From Leptospirales bacterium (GTDB lineage Bacteria > Spirochaetota > Leptospiria > Leptospirales > Leptospiraceae), in NCBI GenBank assembly GCA_013297885.1, contig JAAFIR010000010.1, positions 1 to 64,000 on the forward strand: a stretch of 64,000 bases of DNA, read 5' to 3'. The notes beneath the pieces are model-generated. The model was not told the origin of the DNA. It saw only the letters and a list, made by a program, of their open reading frames with translations, and made no database searches. The position numbers and the translations under genes were made by a program. Below, piece by piece: positions 7,369 to 16,910 of the stretch (the stretch's first letter is position 1; each line of letters starts with the position of its first letter).

Positions 7369-8133
7369 ATGAAATTAAGTCATTTGTTAAGCATAGCCTT
7401 AGCATGTATGTTAAGCACTATTTCACTTATTGCACAGGTTAAAGAAGCAGCACCTGCGGCAAAAAGTTCTAGTGCAGCTGGTGGTCCAACTGTTGAACCT
7501 TTAGAAAGAGTTACTCTTGAAGATTTTGAGGAATCAGAAGACTGGAGAGCGAAAGCTACAACTCCTCTTGGACAAACAAAAGTTTTAAAAATGGTTCAAA
7601 GAGGAATCATCAAAGATGTATTTGATGAGAAATCTGCTCCAGATAAAAAAAACGATAAAGGTGAATATTCACCTGCAACTGAAGATCAAAAAGATAGAAT
7701 AGGAACTAATCATGTTCTTGGTGTTAAAACTTATTTTAACGACAGAGGATTCGATAGAGTTGAACTTTCTCCTCCGCATGAGTATATCATAAAAGGTAAA
7801 GCTAGACAAGTTTCTGTTTGGGTTCTTGGAAGAAATTATAAACACACTCTTTTTGCAAAATTCAGAGATTACAAAGGAAATACTCATAACATCAAATTAG
7901 GTAAATTAGATTTTTATGGATGGAGAAAGCTAACTGCTCCCATTCCTGGATTTTTACCACAAAGTACAAGATATTCACTACTAGACAAAAATATTCATTT
8001 TGTTTCTTTATTTGTGAATTCTGATGTTCATGAAGTTGGTGGAGAATTTTATTTTTATGTTGATGATTTAGAAGTTAGATCAGATAAATATGATATGATT
8101 TATCCAGGTTTTGAAATTAAAGACAATTGGTAA
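7369..8133 (+). CDS. flaA2: Flagellar filament outer-layer protein FlaA2
   Basis: This is an exported sheath protein of the periplasmic flagellum, 254 residues. Residues 1-23 form a signal peptide ending SLIAQ. The mature part begins with a low-complexity Ala/Ser stretch. FlaA-family features follow: LEDFEESEDWRA, VSVWVLGRNYKHTLFAKFRD, WRKLTAPIPGFLP and FYVDDLEVRSDKYD. It is followed directly by flaA1. In Leptospira the FlaA proteins sit mostly on the inner side of the filament curvature and are needed for coiling. Excellent Shine-Dalgarno sequence, so probably highly expressed. Confidence 0.87.
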   Translation: MKLSHLLSIALACMLSTISLIAQVKEAAPAAKSSSAAGGPTVEPLERVTLEDFEESEDWRAKATTPLGQTKVLKMVQRGIIKDVFDEKSAPDKKNDKGEYSPATEDQKDRIGTNHVLGVKTYFNDRGFDRVELSPPHEYIIKGKARQVSVWVLGRNYKHTLFAKFRDYKGNTHNIKLGKLDFYGWRKLTAPIPGFLPQSTRYSLLDKNIHFVSLFVNSDVHEVGGEFYFYVDDLEVRSDKYDMIYPGFEIKDNW

Positions 8134-8150
8134 ATCGAGAGGCAAAAGTG

Positions 8151-9143
8151 ATGAAGAAAAAATTACAATATATATTTATTCTTTTTTTGGTTTCTGCAAT
8201 CTCCTTAGTTGGCATTGCATTCGCTGAAAAAAAAGGGGTTAAAACCTCAAACGGAAGTGACTTAAGTGTGAACGAATTAAAAGCACTTACAGTTGAAAAT
8301 TGGGACAAAACAGAATGGGAAGTTTTTACAGACAAAGATTCTGAAATTCCAGATACTTATGGTAAACGTCCATACAAAAAAGATTTAGCTGCATCTAGTC
8401 AAGCTTCAAGAGAAGTGAAATTAGTGAAAGGTTATCCTAGAGATGTTAAAAATATCGATTTAGGTAGTGAGAAAGATAATGCACAAGTTTTAGCATTAAA
8501 ATTCTTTTTTACATTCCCTGGAAATAATGAAGTTACTATCAGACCACCTAGGACAGAAAATTTTTTAGTTAAAAGACCTAGATATTATGTTGGTGATAAT
8601 GCATTTAATTCTGATGAAGCAAAAAAAGATCCTGCTTCTAGAGATATAAAAAACATGAATATTCAACCAATTTATGGAATTGATTTACCTGGTGTGGTAA
8701 AATCTCTATCAGTTTGGGTGCTTGGTCGTGGAAATGATTATACTCTTGAAGGTTGGATAGAAGATTGGAAAGGTGATACTCATATCTTAAAATTTGGTTC
8801 TGTAAATTTTGTTGGTTGGAGACCCTTAACAGCTACAATTCCTGCTTATATTCCTCAATTTGTGGAGGCTTATCCTGCAACAAAATCTTTGGTATTCAAA
8901 CAATTTAAAATAAGATCAACACCTCAAACTGGTGGTGACATTACTTATTTATTTTTTGATGAGTTCAAAGTCTTAACAGATGTTTTTGATGTTCATTTTG
9001 ACGGTGCTTCAATTGATTTTGATGCAGATGATTGTAACAATAAACAAAAAGTTGAACAATTAGAAGTTAAAACAAGAAAAGAAGGAAAACCTTCTAGAGA
9101 TTGTGGTGGTGGAAGTAAATCAGCTCCTCCTGCTAAACAATAA
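8151..9143 (+). CDS. flaA1: Flagellar filament outer-layer protein FlaA1
   Basis: The second sheath protein has about 330 residues. I chose ATG 8151, which has GAGAGG at 8137-8142 and opens directly into a signal peptide (MKKKLQYIFILFLVS, cleavage near AFA). The ATG-like start at 8127 would put eight residues before it and overlap flaA2. FlaA features include VKSLSVWVLGRGNDYTLEGW, GWRPLTATIPAYIPQ and YLFFDEFKVLTDVFD. The tail is rich in Lys, Gly, Ser and Pro with two cysteines (DDCNN, RDCGG), longer than FlaA2. It is co-transcribed with flaA2 and followed by a strong terminator. Confidence 0.87.
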   Translation: MKKKLQYIFILFLVSAISLVGIAFAEKKGVKTSNGSDLSVNELKALTVENWDKTEWEVFTDKDSEIPDTYGKRPYKKDLAASSQASREVKLVKGYPRDVKNIDLGSEKDNAQVLALKFFFTFPGNNEVTIRPPRTENFLVKRPRYYVGDNAFNSDEAKKDPASRDIKNMNIQPIYGIDLPGVVKSLSVWVLGRGNDYTLEGWIEDWKGDTHILKFGSVNFVGWRPLTATIPAYIPQFVEAYPATKSLVFKQFKIRSTPQTGGDITYLFFDEFKVLTDVFDVHFDGASIDFDADDCNNKQKVEQLEVKTRKEGKPSRDCGGGSKSAPPAKQ

Positions 9144-9167
9144 TTGATCAAACCTTCCTAAAGACTA

Positions 9168-9196
9168 AACCCTGTGTTAACACAGGGTTTTTTCTT
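9168..9196 (+). terminator. Rho-independent terminator of the flaA operon
   Basis: AACCCTGTG-TTAA-CACAGGGTT (9168-9189) is a perfect 9-bp hairpin followed by TTTTTCTTTTTC. It directly follows flaA1. Confidence 0.9.
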
Positions 9197-9327
9197 TTTC
9201 TTTAAATTTCTATATACATATAAAATTATTAAATAGAGTAATCAGTTTTGAATATTTATTTACTAAATAAAAACTTTAAAAAACATAGAAAATGTTCTAT
9301 TTAATTTGAAACTATCTGGAGTAATTC

Positions 9328-12090
9328 ATGTCCCAAGAAACAACTAATCCTACAGTTGAAAAAGCTGTAAATGATTTAGATAAATTAACAAGTCTCTTCA
9401 ATGAAGAAATTTATGTAAGAGTGGATGCTAGTTCTGTCCCAGTTACAAAATTTAAAATTTTAGACGATTTGATTGAGTTCTACAAATCAAAAGAATTGCT
9501 CGACCCAGCTGTAAAAAAAATCGAAGAACATCTTAAAGATCATTCTGAAAGTATTTCTGGAAGATACTTAACCGGAATCATAAACTTGATTCAAAATAAA
9601 TTTGAAGAAACTGGTCATTTAAAATCATTATTAGAACAATTTAAACTTCATTCTAAATGGACCATTTTAGAATACATAACAGATAAGATTTTACAATTTG
9701 GTGAACAAAGAGTTGCACTCAAATATAAAGTAGAAGCTCTTGAAAAGCAAAATAAAAATAAAGAGCTAAAACCAACACTAGAAAAATTAGCAAGACATGA
9801 TAGGAAAAATCCTGAAGTTGCAAAAAAATATGCTTTATCAATTTTAGATGAAGACAAAGAAAAAGCAATTTTCTTTTTAAAACAAGCTGCTGAATCTTTT
9901 GCAAGATCAAAAGAATACGAACAATTGGAAGAAATTTGGCCAATAATCGTTCAACATAATTTTGATGATATGCCTTTCTTTGAAAAAATTGAAAGAATTT
10001 TAGTTTCAAGTAGAGAAAAACCAAGAGTTGTTATTTTACTTTTTCCATTAGTAGAAACTTTTAAACAATATGAAGATCATGAAAAAACAATTTTATTATT
10101 AAAAAAAATATTAGAACATGAACCCTTACAACAAAAAGCTAGAACAGATTTAATTAGAGTTTTTAAAGCAAAATATAAAGATCATTCATTACTTGAAGAA
10201 TTTATTAAGATGTCTGAAATCGGTAACAATAAAAAACCAATTAAAGCATGTATCTCGAGTTTTGAAAGAAATATCGTATTTGATACAAACAATTATGTAC
10301 TTCATAGAAATTGGGGAGTAGGAAAAATCAATTCGATCAGTAGTGAAACTGATTCTATTATAGTTGATTTTCAAAATAAAAAAGAGCACAAACTTTCTAT
10401 TCAAATGGCAATTACAAGCTTGAAACCATTAAAACAAGATCATATTTGGGTTAAGTTTTATGAAAGTAAAAATGAAGTTATGGATTTATTTCAAAATGAT
10501 GTTCCAAATTTTATTTCTAGTTTACTAACTTCATATGATAACTTGATGACTTTAGGTGATATCAAATCTGAAATTACAACAAAATTTATTAAATTAGAAG
10601 ATTGGTCAAAATGGTGGAATAAAACTAAACTTCAATTAAAAAAAGATCCTAGGATAGGTTTTAATCCAAAGAAAAAAGATGAAATTATTTTTAGAGAAAA
10701 ACCCATTTCATTAACTGATCAACTTTCAGAGAAATTCAATGTTGCAACGGACATAAATAAAAAGTTAGATATCGCTCTAGAGGCTTTAGATGTTCATGAA
10801 GAAGCTGAAGGTGCTGTAGAATCAATTAATCATTTCTATTATGAAGAAGAAAGTTCAAGAGATATGTTTAAAAGAATTATTGCTTATATTTATCTGGACA
10901 ATGCAGCACATATTCTTCATAATGATGAAATTTTGAGAAATCAAAAAGAAGAAGATATTAAAAAATTAATTTCTTCTTTAGATAGAAATGATCTTTTACA
11001 ATATTCTAAACAAATTACGAATGCTGATATTAAAAAAGCTTATGCAGATTTAATTCAAGACTATCATCCTGATTTTACAAATATTTTTCTAGGAATTTTA
11101 TTTGAAGTTCCAGTAAAAGTTAACAAATATGTATTTTCAAATTTAGTTGGAGTTGAAAAATTTTCTGAATTAAATTTATTTATTGAAACTGCCTTAAATA
11201 AAGCAAAAGAAAATCCTGAAGTATTTTTATGGGTCGCGAAATCAATATTAACAGGAATATGGAAATATTCATGGTTAAATATTTCAGAACAAGATTTAGT
11301 ATTAAGAGTATTTCGATTATTAAAACCTCTTGATAAAATTGAATTAAAAGGTACTAAACTCAAAAATATTGCAGTTGAAATTCTTTTTGGAAATGAAAAC
11401 GAAGTAGTAACAAAAACTATCAAAGCTTCTGATGCAGACTACATTAGAAAAATTTATGCTTTATACAAAGAAGTTCCATATTTTACTGATATTGAAAAAG
11501 ATAGATTTTTTGATTTAATCAATCAAATCAAACCAGGTATTCAATGGAGAGATAAATTTGAAGAAGAATCAGATTCTGATTCAAATGATGAAGGATTTCA
11601 TATTCCAGTTGGTGTTATTTTGGTTACAAGAATGGGTTTTAACACCAAAAAAGAAGAATTTGATCATTTAGTAAATGTTAAAATGGCTGAAAACTCACGA
11701 GATATTGGTGAAGCTCAAGAACGTGGTGATTTACGTGAAAATGCAGAATACAAAGCTGCAATGGAAAGACAGGTTCAACTTCAAGCTCAAGCAAAAAAAT
11801 TAGAACATGAAATTAAATCAGCTCAAATTATTGATATTGCAGATGTTAAAACTGATCGTGTAAACATTGGTTGTAAAGTCAAAGTCAAAAATATGCAATC
11901 TAATGAAGAGATTTCTTATTCTATTTTAGGGGCTTGGGATACAGATACTGAAAAGAATATTATTAGTTATGTTTCTCCAATAGGCAAAGCATTACTTGGA
12001 AAGAAACCTGAAGAAGTAGCTTCTTTTGATTTAGAAGGAAATAAAAATAACTTTAAAATTTTAGAAATCTCAAGATTTACAAACAACTAA
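9328..12090 (+). CDS. greA: Giant spirochaete-type transcription elongation factor GreA
   Basis: The protein has 920 residues, about six times the usual GreA. The C-terminal 150 residues are a complete GreA: the coiled-coil tip reads AQERGDLRENAEYKAAME, keeping the acidic residues that stimulate transcript cleavage by stalled RNA polymerase, followed by the globular domain ending SPIGKALLGKKPEEV. The first 770 residues are mostly helical, repeat-like and TPR-like in character, with a beta-rich NWGVGKINSISSETDSIIVD insert near 330. Similarly long GreA proteins are known from Borrelia and Leptospira. The N-terminal part probably mediates extra contacts; its role is unknown. It is monocistronic with its own terminator. 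Confidence 0.9.
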   Translation: MSQETTNPTVEKAVNDLDKLTSLFNEEIYVRVDASSVPVTKFKILDDLIEFYKSKELLDPAVKKIEEHLKDHSESISGRYLTGIINLIQNKFEETGHLKSLLEQFKLHSKWTILEYITDKILQFGEQRVALKYKVEALEKQNKNKELKPTLEKLARHDRKNPEVAKKYALSILDEDKEKAIFFLKQAAESFARSKEYEQLEEIWPIIVQHNFDDMPFFEKIERILVSSREKPRVVILLFPLVETFKQYEDHEKTILLLKKILEHEPLQQKARTDLIRVFKAKYKDHSLLEEFIKMSEIGNNKKPIKACISSFERNIVFDTNNYVLHRNWGVGKINSISSETDSIIVDFQNKKEHKLSIQMAITSLKPLKQDHIWVKFYESKNEVMDLFQNDVPNFISSLLTSYDNLMTLGDIKSEITTKFIKLEDWSKWWNKTKLQLKKDPRIGFNPKKKDEIIFREKPISLTDQLSEKFNVATDINKKLDIALEALDVHEEAEGAVESINHFYYEEESSRDMFKRIIAYIYLDNAAHILHNDEILRNQKEEDIKKLISSLDRNDLLQYSKQITNADIKKAYADLIQDYHPDFTNIFLGILFEVPVKVNKYVFSNLVGVEKFSELNLFIETALNKAKENPEVFLWVAKSILTGIWKYSWLNISEQDLVLRVFRLLKPLDKIELKGTKLKNIAVEILFGNENEVVTKTIKASDADYIRKIYALYKEVPYFTDIEKDRFFDLINQIKPGIQWRDKFEEESDSDSNDEGFHIPVGVILVTRMGFNTKKEEFDHLVNVKMAENSRDIGEAQERGDLRENAEYKAAMERQVQLQAQAKKLEHEIKSAQIIDIADVKTDRVNIGCKVKVKNMQSNEEISYSILGAWDTDTEKNIISYVSPIGKALLGKKPEEVASFDLEGNKNNFKILEISRFTNN

Positions 12091-12100
12091 TAGAATTACA

Positions 12101-12130
12101 AACCCGATAAGTTTTTTTGTCGGGTTATTT
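12101..12130 (+). terminator. Terminator after greA
   Basis: AACCCGA (12101-12107) pairs with TCGGGTT (12120-12126) around a T-rich loop, followed by ATTTATTTTTG. It separates greA from the convergent topA. Confidence 0.75.
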
Positions 12131-12183
12131 ATTTTTGTATTTTTAAACTTCATTTTATTTAAGTTTATCTTTAAAAAATATAA

Positions 12184-14010
12184 TCATTCAACATATTTCA
12201 TAAAATCGCAAATTGGAAAGCCACTACATAAAAAATAATACTTTCCTTTTTTTGATTTTTTCTTTTCTAAATTTTTTCCACAACTTGGACAGGCTTCTTT
12301 TTTTTGTTTAATTTCATCGATATTAGATTTTACTTTTTTAGAAACATTTTTTAGTTTTGTGAGTTCTTCGTAAAATTCTTTAATAAAAACTCCACGTTCT
12401 TTTTTTCCTATTGAAATCAAATCTAGATCATCTTCCATTTTTTTTGTAAATTCATCTTCTAGAAATTGAAAAAAGTTTTGTTTTAAGATTTCAATCACAT
12501 CAAAACTAAATCCAATTGGATGAAGTGATTTTTCTTTTTTTTCTACATAAGCCCTTTTGTATAAAGTTTCTAAAGTATTGGAATAAGTGGAAGGGCGGCC
12601 GATTCCAGTCTTTTCTAATTTTTCTATTAGGCTTGCCTCTGTAAAACGGTTTGGGCTTTCTGTAAATTTTTGTTCTAAGTTGATTTTATCTATTTTTAAT
12701 TTTTCATTTATATTAAATTTTAGTTTTGGCTTGGATTCTTTTTTCTCACGAAGAATTTTATATCCAAGTTTAATGTCTTCATTTTCAAAATAATGAAATT
12801 TTACAGAATTCAATTCACCAATAATTTCTTTTTTGATAAATTCATGTTCACTCATTTGGGACTCAAGGAAGCGATTGAAAATGAATTTATACAATTCTAG
12901 TTCATCTTTTTTTAAAAATTTTTTTAAACTATCTGGAGTTTGACTTAAAGAAGTTGGTCTAATTGCTTCGTGAGCGTCTTGGGAGTTATTTTTATTTTTA
13001 GAAATTTTTTCTTTAATAAATTCATGTCCAAAATTCTCTTTAATATATTTTTTGGCTTCTTCTTTTATATCATCTGATACTCTAAATGAATCTGTTCTCA
13101 TATAAGTAATTAATCCGGTTATTTTTTTTTCTCCAATATTAATTCCTTCATATAATTTCTGTGCCAGTTTCATAGTTTTGTCAGGAGGAAATTTTAAATA
13201 ATTACTAGCTTCTTTTTGTAAACTGGAAGTGATAAAAGGAGGTGGAGAGGGAGAGATGATTTTTTTTTCTTTTGCTTCAATTATTTTCAAATAAACAATT
13301 TTAGGGATTGTTTCACCGAATTGTAAATTTTTTAAATTCATTTTTTCTAAAGCAAAATCTAATTCTTGTTTAGAATCGATTTTTTCTATATTTTGAAAAG
13401 AAAAATCATTTCCGCTTTGGTTTAAATTAAGATTTATTTGAAAAAATTCTTTTGGAATAAATTCTAAAATTTCTTTTTCTCTTTCTACAATCCATTTAAG
13501 TGCAACTGATTGAACTCTTCCAGCAGATAAAAAATAATTTGATAAGAATTTCCACAATACAGGACTTAATTCAAATCCAAAAATTCTATCTAATACTCTT
13601 CTAGAATATTGAGCTTCCACTAAATTTTTATCAATTTGTTTTTTGTTATCAATTGATTTTAAAATTTCTTTTTTGGTAATTTCTTTAAAATAAATTCTAG
13701 AAATTTTTTTTTGAAATTTTTTTAATATTTCTTGTAAATGAAAAGAAATTGCTTCTCCTTCTCTATCAGCATCAGTTGCTAAAATAATTTCATTTGATTT
13801 TTTTGCTTCTTCAATTATATACTTAACATTTTTTTTTGCTTTTGGATTTATTTCAAATTGTGGTTCAAAATTATTTTCAAAATCAATTCCATATACTTTT
13901 TTGGGAAGATCCATAATATGACCAAATGAAGCTAGAACTTTGTATTCTTCTCCTAAATAAGAAGCGATGGTTCTTGCTTTGCTTGGTGATTCAACAATTA
14001 CTAAAATCAT
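12184..14010 (-). CDS. topA: DNA topoisomerase I (type IA) TopA
   Basis: This 608-residue enzyme relaxes negatively supercoiled DNA. The Toprim domain is at the N-terminus (LVIVESPSKARTIASYLG, then ATDADREGEAISF). The active-site region GLITYMRTDSFRVSDD contains the catalytic tyrosine. SAGRVQSVALKWIVERE and DAHEAIRPT are the other type IA signatures. At the C-terminus there is only one C4 zinc ribbon (CPSCGKNLEKK and LCSGFPICDF), fewer than the three or more of many bacterial enzymes, which accounts for the short length. Repeat C4 separates it from the upstream dNTPase gene, which reads the same way. Confidence 0.93.
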   Translation of the reverse strand: MILVIVESPSKARTIASYLGEEYKVLASFGHIMDLPKKVYGIDFENNFEPQFEINPKAKKNVKYIIEEAKKSNEIILATDADREGEAISFHLQEILKKFQKKISRIYFKEITKKEILKSIDNKKQIDKNLVEAQYSRRVLDRIFGFELSPVLWKFLSNYFLSAGRVQSVALKWIVEREKEILEFIPKEFFQINLNLNQSGNDFSFQNIEKIDSKQELDFALEKMNLKNLQFGETIPKIVYLKIIEAKEKKIISPSPPPFITSSLQKEASNYLKFPPDKTMKLAQKLYEGINIGEKKITGLITYMRTDSFRVSDDIKEEAKKYIKENFGHEFIKEKISKNKNNSQDAHEAIRPTSLSQTPDSLKKFLKKDELELYKFIFNRFLESQMSEHEFIKKEIIGELNSVKFHYFENEDIKLGYKILREKKESKPKLKFNINEKLKIDKINLEQKFTESPNRFTEASLIEKLEKTGIGRPSTYSNTLETLYKRAYVEKKEKSLHPIGFSFDVIEILKQNFFQFLEDEFTKKMEDDLDLISIGKKERGVFIKEFYEELTKLKNVSKKVKSNIDEIKQKKEACPSCGKNLEKKKSKKGKYYFLCSGFPICDFMKYVE

Positions 14011-14033
14011 TTATTCAGCACAAGAATGTTCAT

Positions 14034-14205
14034 GCGAAAGTGATTGACTCGGTGTCAAAAAATTTCCGCACTTCGATAAGAATGTTTTGCATTCACTAAT
14101 GTCGACCGGAAATTTTTTGACAAGAGAGGAAAGCACGGTTTTTTTTGACAGTGGTAGTGGGTTAAGATCCACTGCCTTACCACTGTCAAAAAAAATTTGC
14201 CCAAA
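14034..14205 (-). repeat. Structured intergenic repeat, copy C4
   Basis: Read on the + strand: box C' GCGAAAGTGATTGA (14034-14047), P4 hairpin GTCAAAAAATTTCCG/CGGAAATTTTTTGAC (14054-14068/14107-14121, 15 bp perfect), box B' GAGAGGAAAGCACGG (14124-14138), P2 hairpin with 18-bp perfect arms (14139-14156/14178-14195), and box A' TTTGCCC (14196-14202). P3 is GTG (14040-14042) with CAC (14134-14136). P1 is GCGAA (14034-14038) with TTTGC (14196-14200), including one G-T wobble. The P2 loop has AGTGGGTTAAGATCCACT, like modules in C1 and C6. ORFs over this copy on both strands are not genes. Confidence 0.88.
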
Positions 14206-14231
14206 AATTTTTTTTAAAGAAACTAAAATCA

Positions 14232-15365
14232 TTAAATTGAATCAGAAATTTGGATTGCATAACGATCTGTCATTCCAGAAATATAATCAGATATAATTCT
14301 AAATTTTTCTTCATGAAGTTTGTTTTTAAAATCATCAGGAATTTTTTCAAAATTATTTTTATAATACTCAAACAATTTTTCAATTCTAGAAATTCCTTTA
14401 TTAGACATTTCTAATACTTTTGGATGTTTATAAAGTGAATGAAATAAAATAGATTTTAATTCTAAAATTTTTTCTTCAGTTTTTGGAAAATGTGAAATTG
14501 GTTTTGTTCCAGTTAACCAAATTTTTTTTAAATCATCTTTTGATTTTATATTTTCAAAAGTCTTTGCAATACTATTTGTTAAATCAGTAACAAGTTCATC
14601 TAAAATATTTCTAATTGTGATGCGAATTAAAATATCTTTGTTGGAATTTTTATTTTTTTCTTTTGTTATTGAATAATTCTTATTCCAAAGTTTTGACTGA
14701 TCTAAAATTTCAAAATTTAAAAAATTCATTTCTAAACCATCTTCAATATCATGACAAGTATAAGCAATTTCATCTGAATAATCAGTTATTAAAGATTCAA
14801 TTGAAGGACCTTCTAAATTTCTATCTTCATTTAATTTTGTTTTTTTATAATCGCCCCCATGTTTCATAATTCCTTTAAGAGTGGCTGTTGTTAAGTTCAG
14901 TCCATCAAAATTTGGATAACGATTTTCCAAATTTTGTAAAATGCGAAGAGACTGTTTGTTGTGTTCAAATCCTCCATAAGACTTCATCAACTCTGATAAA
15001 ATATCTTGCCCTGCATGACCAAAAGGGGCATGTCCAATATCATGTGCTAGTGCAATACATTCAGCGAGATAAGAATTAAATCCTAATGTAATAGAAATAG
15101 AACGTGCAATCGCTGAAACTTCTAATGTGTGGGTGAGTCTTGTTCTAAAATTATCACCTTCTGTATTCGTAAATACTTGTGTTTTGTATTGAAGTCTTTT
15201 AAAGTATCTAGAATGAAAAATTCTATCTCGATCTCTTTGTAGAGGCAAACGATATGTGTGAGAATCTTCCTCATGAACTCTGTAAATTGAATCTTTATGT
15301 GAAATAGAATATGGATTTAGTTTGGAATCTTCTTCTTGAAAAATTTGTTCAATTGATTTAATCAT
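14232..15365 (-). CDS. dgt: dGTPase-like deoxynucleotide triphosphohydrolase
   Basis: This 377-residue HD-domain enzyme hydrolyses dNTPs to the nucleoside and triphosphate. RDRDRIFHSRYFKRLQYKTQ and RTRLTHTLEVSAIARSI give the first metal-binding histidine, and ALAHDIGHAPFGHAG the HD pair. ITDYSDEIAYTCHDIEDG supplies the last aspartate. Length and motif order match the Dgt-type subfamily that includes spirochaete members. Substrate preference among dNTPs cannot be read from sequence. The C-terminal ISGMTDRYAIQ is also a family feature. Confidence 0.9.
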   Translation of the reverse strand: MIKSIEQIFQEEDSKLNPYSISHKDSIYRVHEEDSHTYRLPLQRDRDRIFHSRYFKRLQYKTQVFTNTEGDNFRTRLTHTLEVSAIARSISITLGFNSYLAECIALAHDIGHAPFGHAGQDILSELMKSYGGFEHNKQSLRILQNLENRYPNFDGLNLTTATLKGIMKHGGDYKKTKLNEDRNLEGPSIESLITDYSDEIAYTCHDIEDGLEMNFLNFEILDQSKLWNKNYSITKEKNKNSNKDILIRITIRNILDELVTDLTNSIAKTFENIKSKDDLKKIWLTGTKPISHFPKTEEKILELKSILFHSLYKHPKVLEMSNKGISRIEKLFEYYKNNFEKIPDDFKNKLHEEKFRIISDYISGMTDRYAIQISDSI

Positions 15366-15414
15366 AATTTATTGCTTGTCTAAATATTCGACTTAATTAA
15401 ACTTTAAATCATTC

Positions 15415-16017
15415 ATGGATTTGCTCGGGCAACTAGTCAATTTCTTTTCTGGATATGGATACTTAGCTGTATTTGGTGTTTTGATCTTATGCGGGTTAGG
15501 TTTACCTGTTCCTGAAGATATTACACTTGTTGCAGGAGGTGTTATTTCTGCATTAGGTAATACTAATGTTCATTTGATGTTCTTAATTGGAATGATCGGT
15601 GTGCTAATTGGAGATTCTTTTGTTTTTCTGCTAGGAAAATTCCAAGGAGAAAAACTTCTAAAGTTAAAATTTATTTCAAAAGTTTTTACAAATGAAAGAT
15701 ATAATTTAGTTCAAGAAAAATTTGAGAAGTATGGTAAATGGGTTATATTTATGGCTAGGTTTATGCCTGGACTAAGGATGCCGATATATTTTACTGCTGG
15801 ACTTAGTGCAAAAGTTAGTTTTCTAAGATTTTTTGTAACAGATTTTTTAGCATCCATCATTTCTGTTCCAGTTTGGATTTATCTTGGATATTATTTTGCA
15901 AATAATTTTACAAAGCTCATGGAACTAGTTCATAACGGACAAATTTTTTTTATTAGTATAGTAGGAGTAATTTTAGTTTTCTTTTTAGTAAAATATCTAT
16001 TAAATCGAGGTAAATAA
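15415..16017 (+). CDS. DedA/SNARE-associated family membrane protein
   Basis: A 200-residue inner-membrane protein with four or five hydrophobic segments. GLPVPEDITLVAGG near residue 28 is the conserved re-entrant loop, and FMARFMPGLRMPIYFTAG near 113 is the F-x-x-R-x-x-P-G-x-R signature. DedA proteins are linked to membrane homeostasis, and some members to recycling of undecaprenyl phosphate. The exact substrate here is unknown. It is divergent from dgt and ends immediately before the HNH gene (16017/16018), so the two are probably co-transcribed. Confidence 0.88.
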   Translation: MDLLGQLVNFFSGYGYLAVFGVLILCGLGLPVPEDITLVAGGVISALGNTNVHLMFLIGMIGVLIGDSFVFLLGKFQGEKLLKLKFISKVFTNERYNLVQEKFEKYGKWVIFMARFMPGLRMPIYFTAGLSAKVSFLRFFVTDFLASIISVPVWIYLGYYFANNFTKLMELVHNGQIFFISIVGVILVFFLVKYLLNRGK

Positions 16018-16566
16018 ATGGATTTGTTGTCCCAACCAGTTTTGATTTTAAATTCTAGTTACTTACCAATCTCAATTAAATCAGTAAAAGATGCAATTTG
16101 TATGTTGTTACTTGATAAAGCAGAAGTTTTAAAAGAAGCAAAAGATGCATTTATTAGATCGGAAAAATTAAAAATTCCAGTGCCTCATGTAATTTTACTT
16201 TCCAATTATTACCAACTTCCGAAAAGAAGATTGAGAGTTTCTAGGCATACTATTTTAGAGAGAGATAATTATACTTGTGTATATTGTCAAAAAAAACCTG
16301 CACCTTCTAAACTAACCTTAGATCATATTATTCCAAGAAGCAGATGGGAAATAATTTCAAATGAAAAAAAATTTTTTGAATTTAATTCATGGGAAAATAT
16401 TGTTACTGCTTGTAGGGACTGCAATACAAAAAAAGGCTCAAAACTTTTATCTGAATTAAAATGGAAAATTCCTGAAATCAAGAAAATAAATCAAAATTCA
16501 CCTATTCCAAATATCTCAGAAACTAAAGCTGAAAAATATGGTTGGACTGAGTTTTTAAATTATTAA
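16018..16566 (+). CDS. HNH endonuclease family protein
   Basis: The protein has 182 residues. The core is LERDNYTCVYCQ, then LTLDHIIPRSRW, then NIVTACRDCNTKKGSK: two CxxC pairs that hold zinc around the DH...N nuclease motif. The N-terminal 70 residues (PVLILNSSYLPISIKSVKDA) match a widespread stand-alone family of unknown biological role found in cyanobacteria, spirochaetes and others. It is not in a restriction or phage context; it sits behind a DedA gene with no spacing. Its end overlaps the convergent lipoprotein gene by four bases. Confidence 0.85.
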   Translation: MDLLSQPVLILNSSYLPISIKSVKDAICMLLLDKAEVLKEAKDAFIRSEKLKIPVPHVILLSNYYQLPKRRLRVSRHTILERDNYTCVYCQKKPAPSKLTLDHIIPRSRWEIISNEKKFFEFNSWENIVTACRDCNTKKGSKLLSELKWKIPEIKKINQNSPIPNISETKAEKYGWTEFLNY

Positions 16567-16910
16567 TTTTCAACTTGACCAATTAGTTCAGTTCTTACAG
16601 GAGTGAATAAAAAAGAAAAAGGGGGATAAGCATACCAATAAACAGAGTATTCTTTACTATACATTATAACTTTTTTTACTGATTTTTTATTTGCTTCTGT
16701 ATAAAAATCTTTTGTTGTGCCAGAAATACTTGCATCACCCCAAATAGGTTTTATTCCAAAAAATAAATGTAGTGCAAAGTTTTCTGTAACTTGGTATTGG
16801 TCTTGTTTGGTAGATTTTAAATTTTCTTTAACTAGTTGTGTATTTGAACATTTTAAGAGGAAGAATAAACTTATAGTTAAAATAACTAATAATAAATTTT
16901 GTAATTTCAT
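16563..16910 (-). CDS. Small predicted lipoprotein
   Basis: A 115-residue exported protein. The first 20 residues are hydrophobic and end in LFFLLKCSN, a spirochaete-style lipobox with cysteine near residue 20. The mature part includes NFALHLFFGIKPIWGDAS and a hydrophobic VYWYAYPPFSFLFTPV stretch. I recognise no domain. Likely an outer- or inner-membrane lipoprotein. It is convergent with the HNH gene and is followed upstream by a 400-base space. Confidence 0.65.
   Translation of the reverse strand: MKLQNLLLVILTISLFFLLKCSNTQLVKENLKSTKQDQYQVTENFALHLFFGIKPIWGDASISGTTKDFYTEANKKSVKKVIMYSKEYSVYWYAYPPFSFLFTPVRTELIGQVEN

Noticed and set aside
8127-8150. Earlier start for flaA1 giving MVNREAKV before the signal peptide
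   Set aside because: It would overlap flaA2 and put charged residues before the signal peptide. ATG 8151 has GAGAGG upstream.
12587-12793. Plus-strand ORF within topA, and similar antisense ORFs in murD, cysK, recA and other genes
   Set aside because: They lie entirely inside well-supported genes on the other strand and show no domain or ribosome-binding site.
14011-14296. ORFs on both strands across repeat copy C4
   Set aside because: The reading frames are made of the arms of perfect hairpins and overlap topA and dgt ends. The palindromic sequence gives mirror-image peptides on both strands, with no ribosome-binding site.
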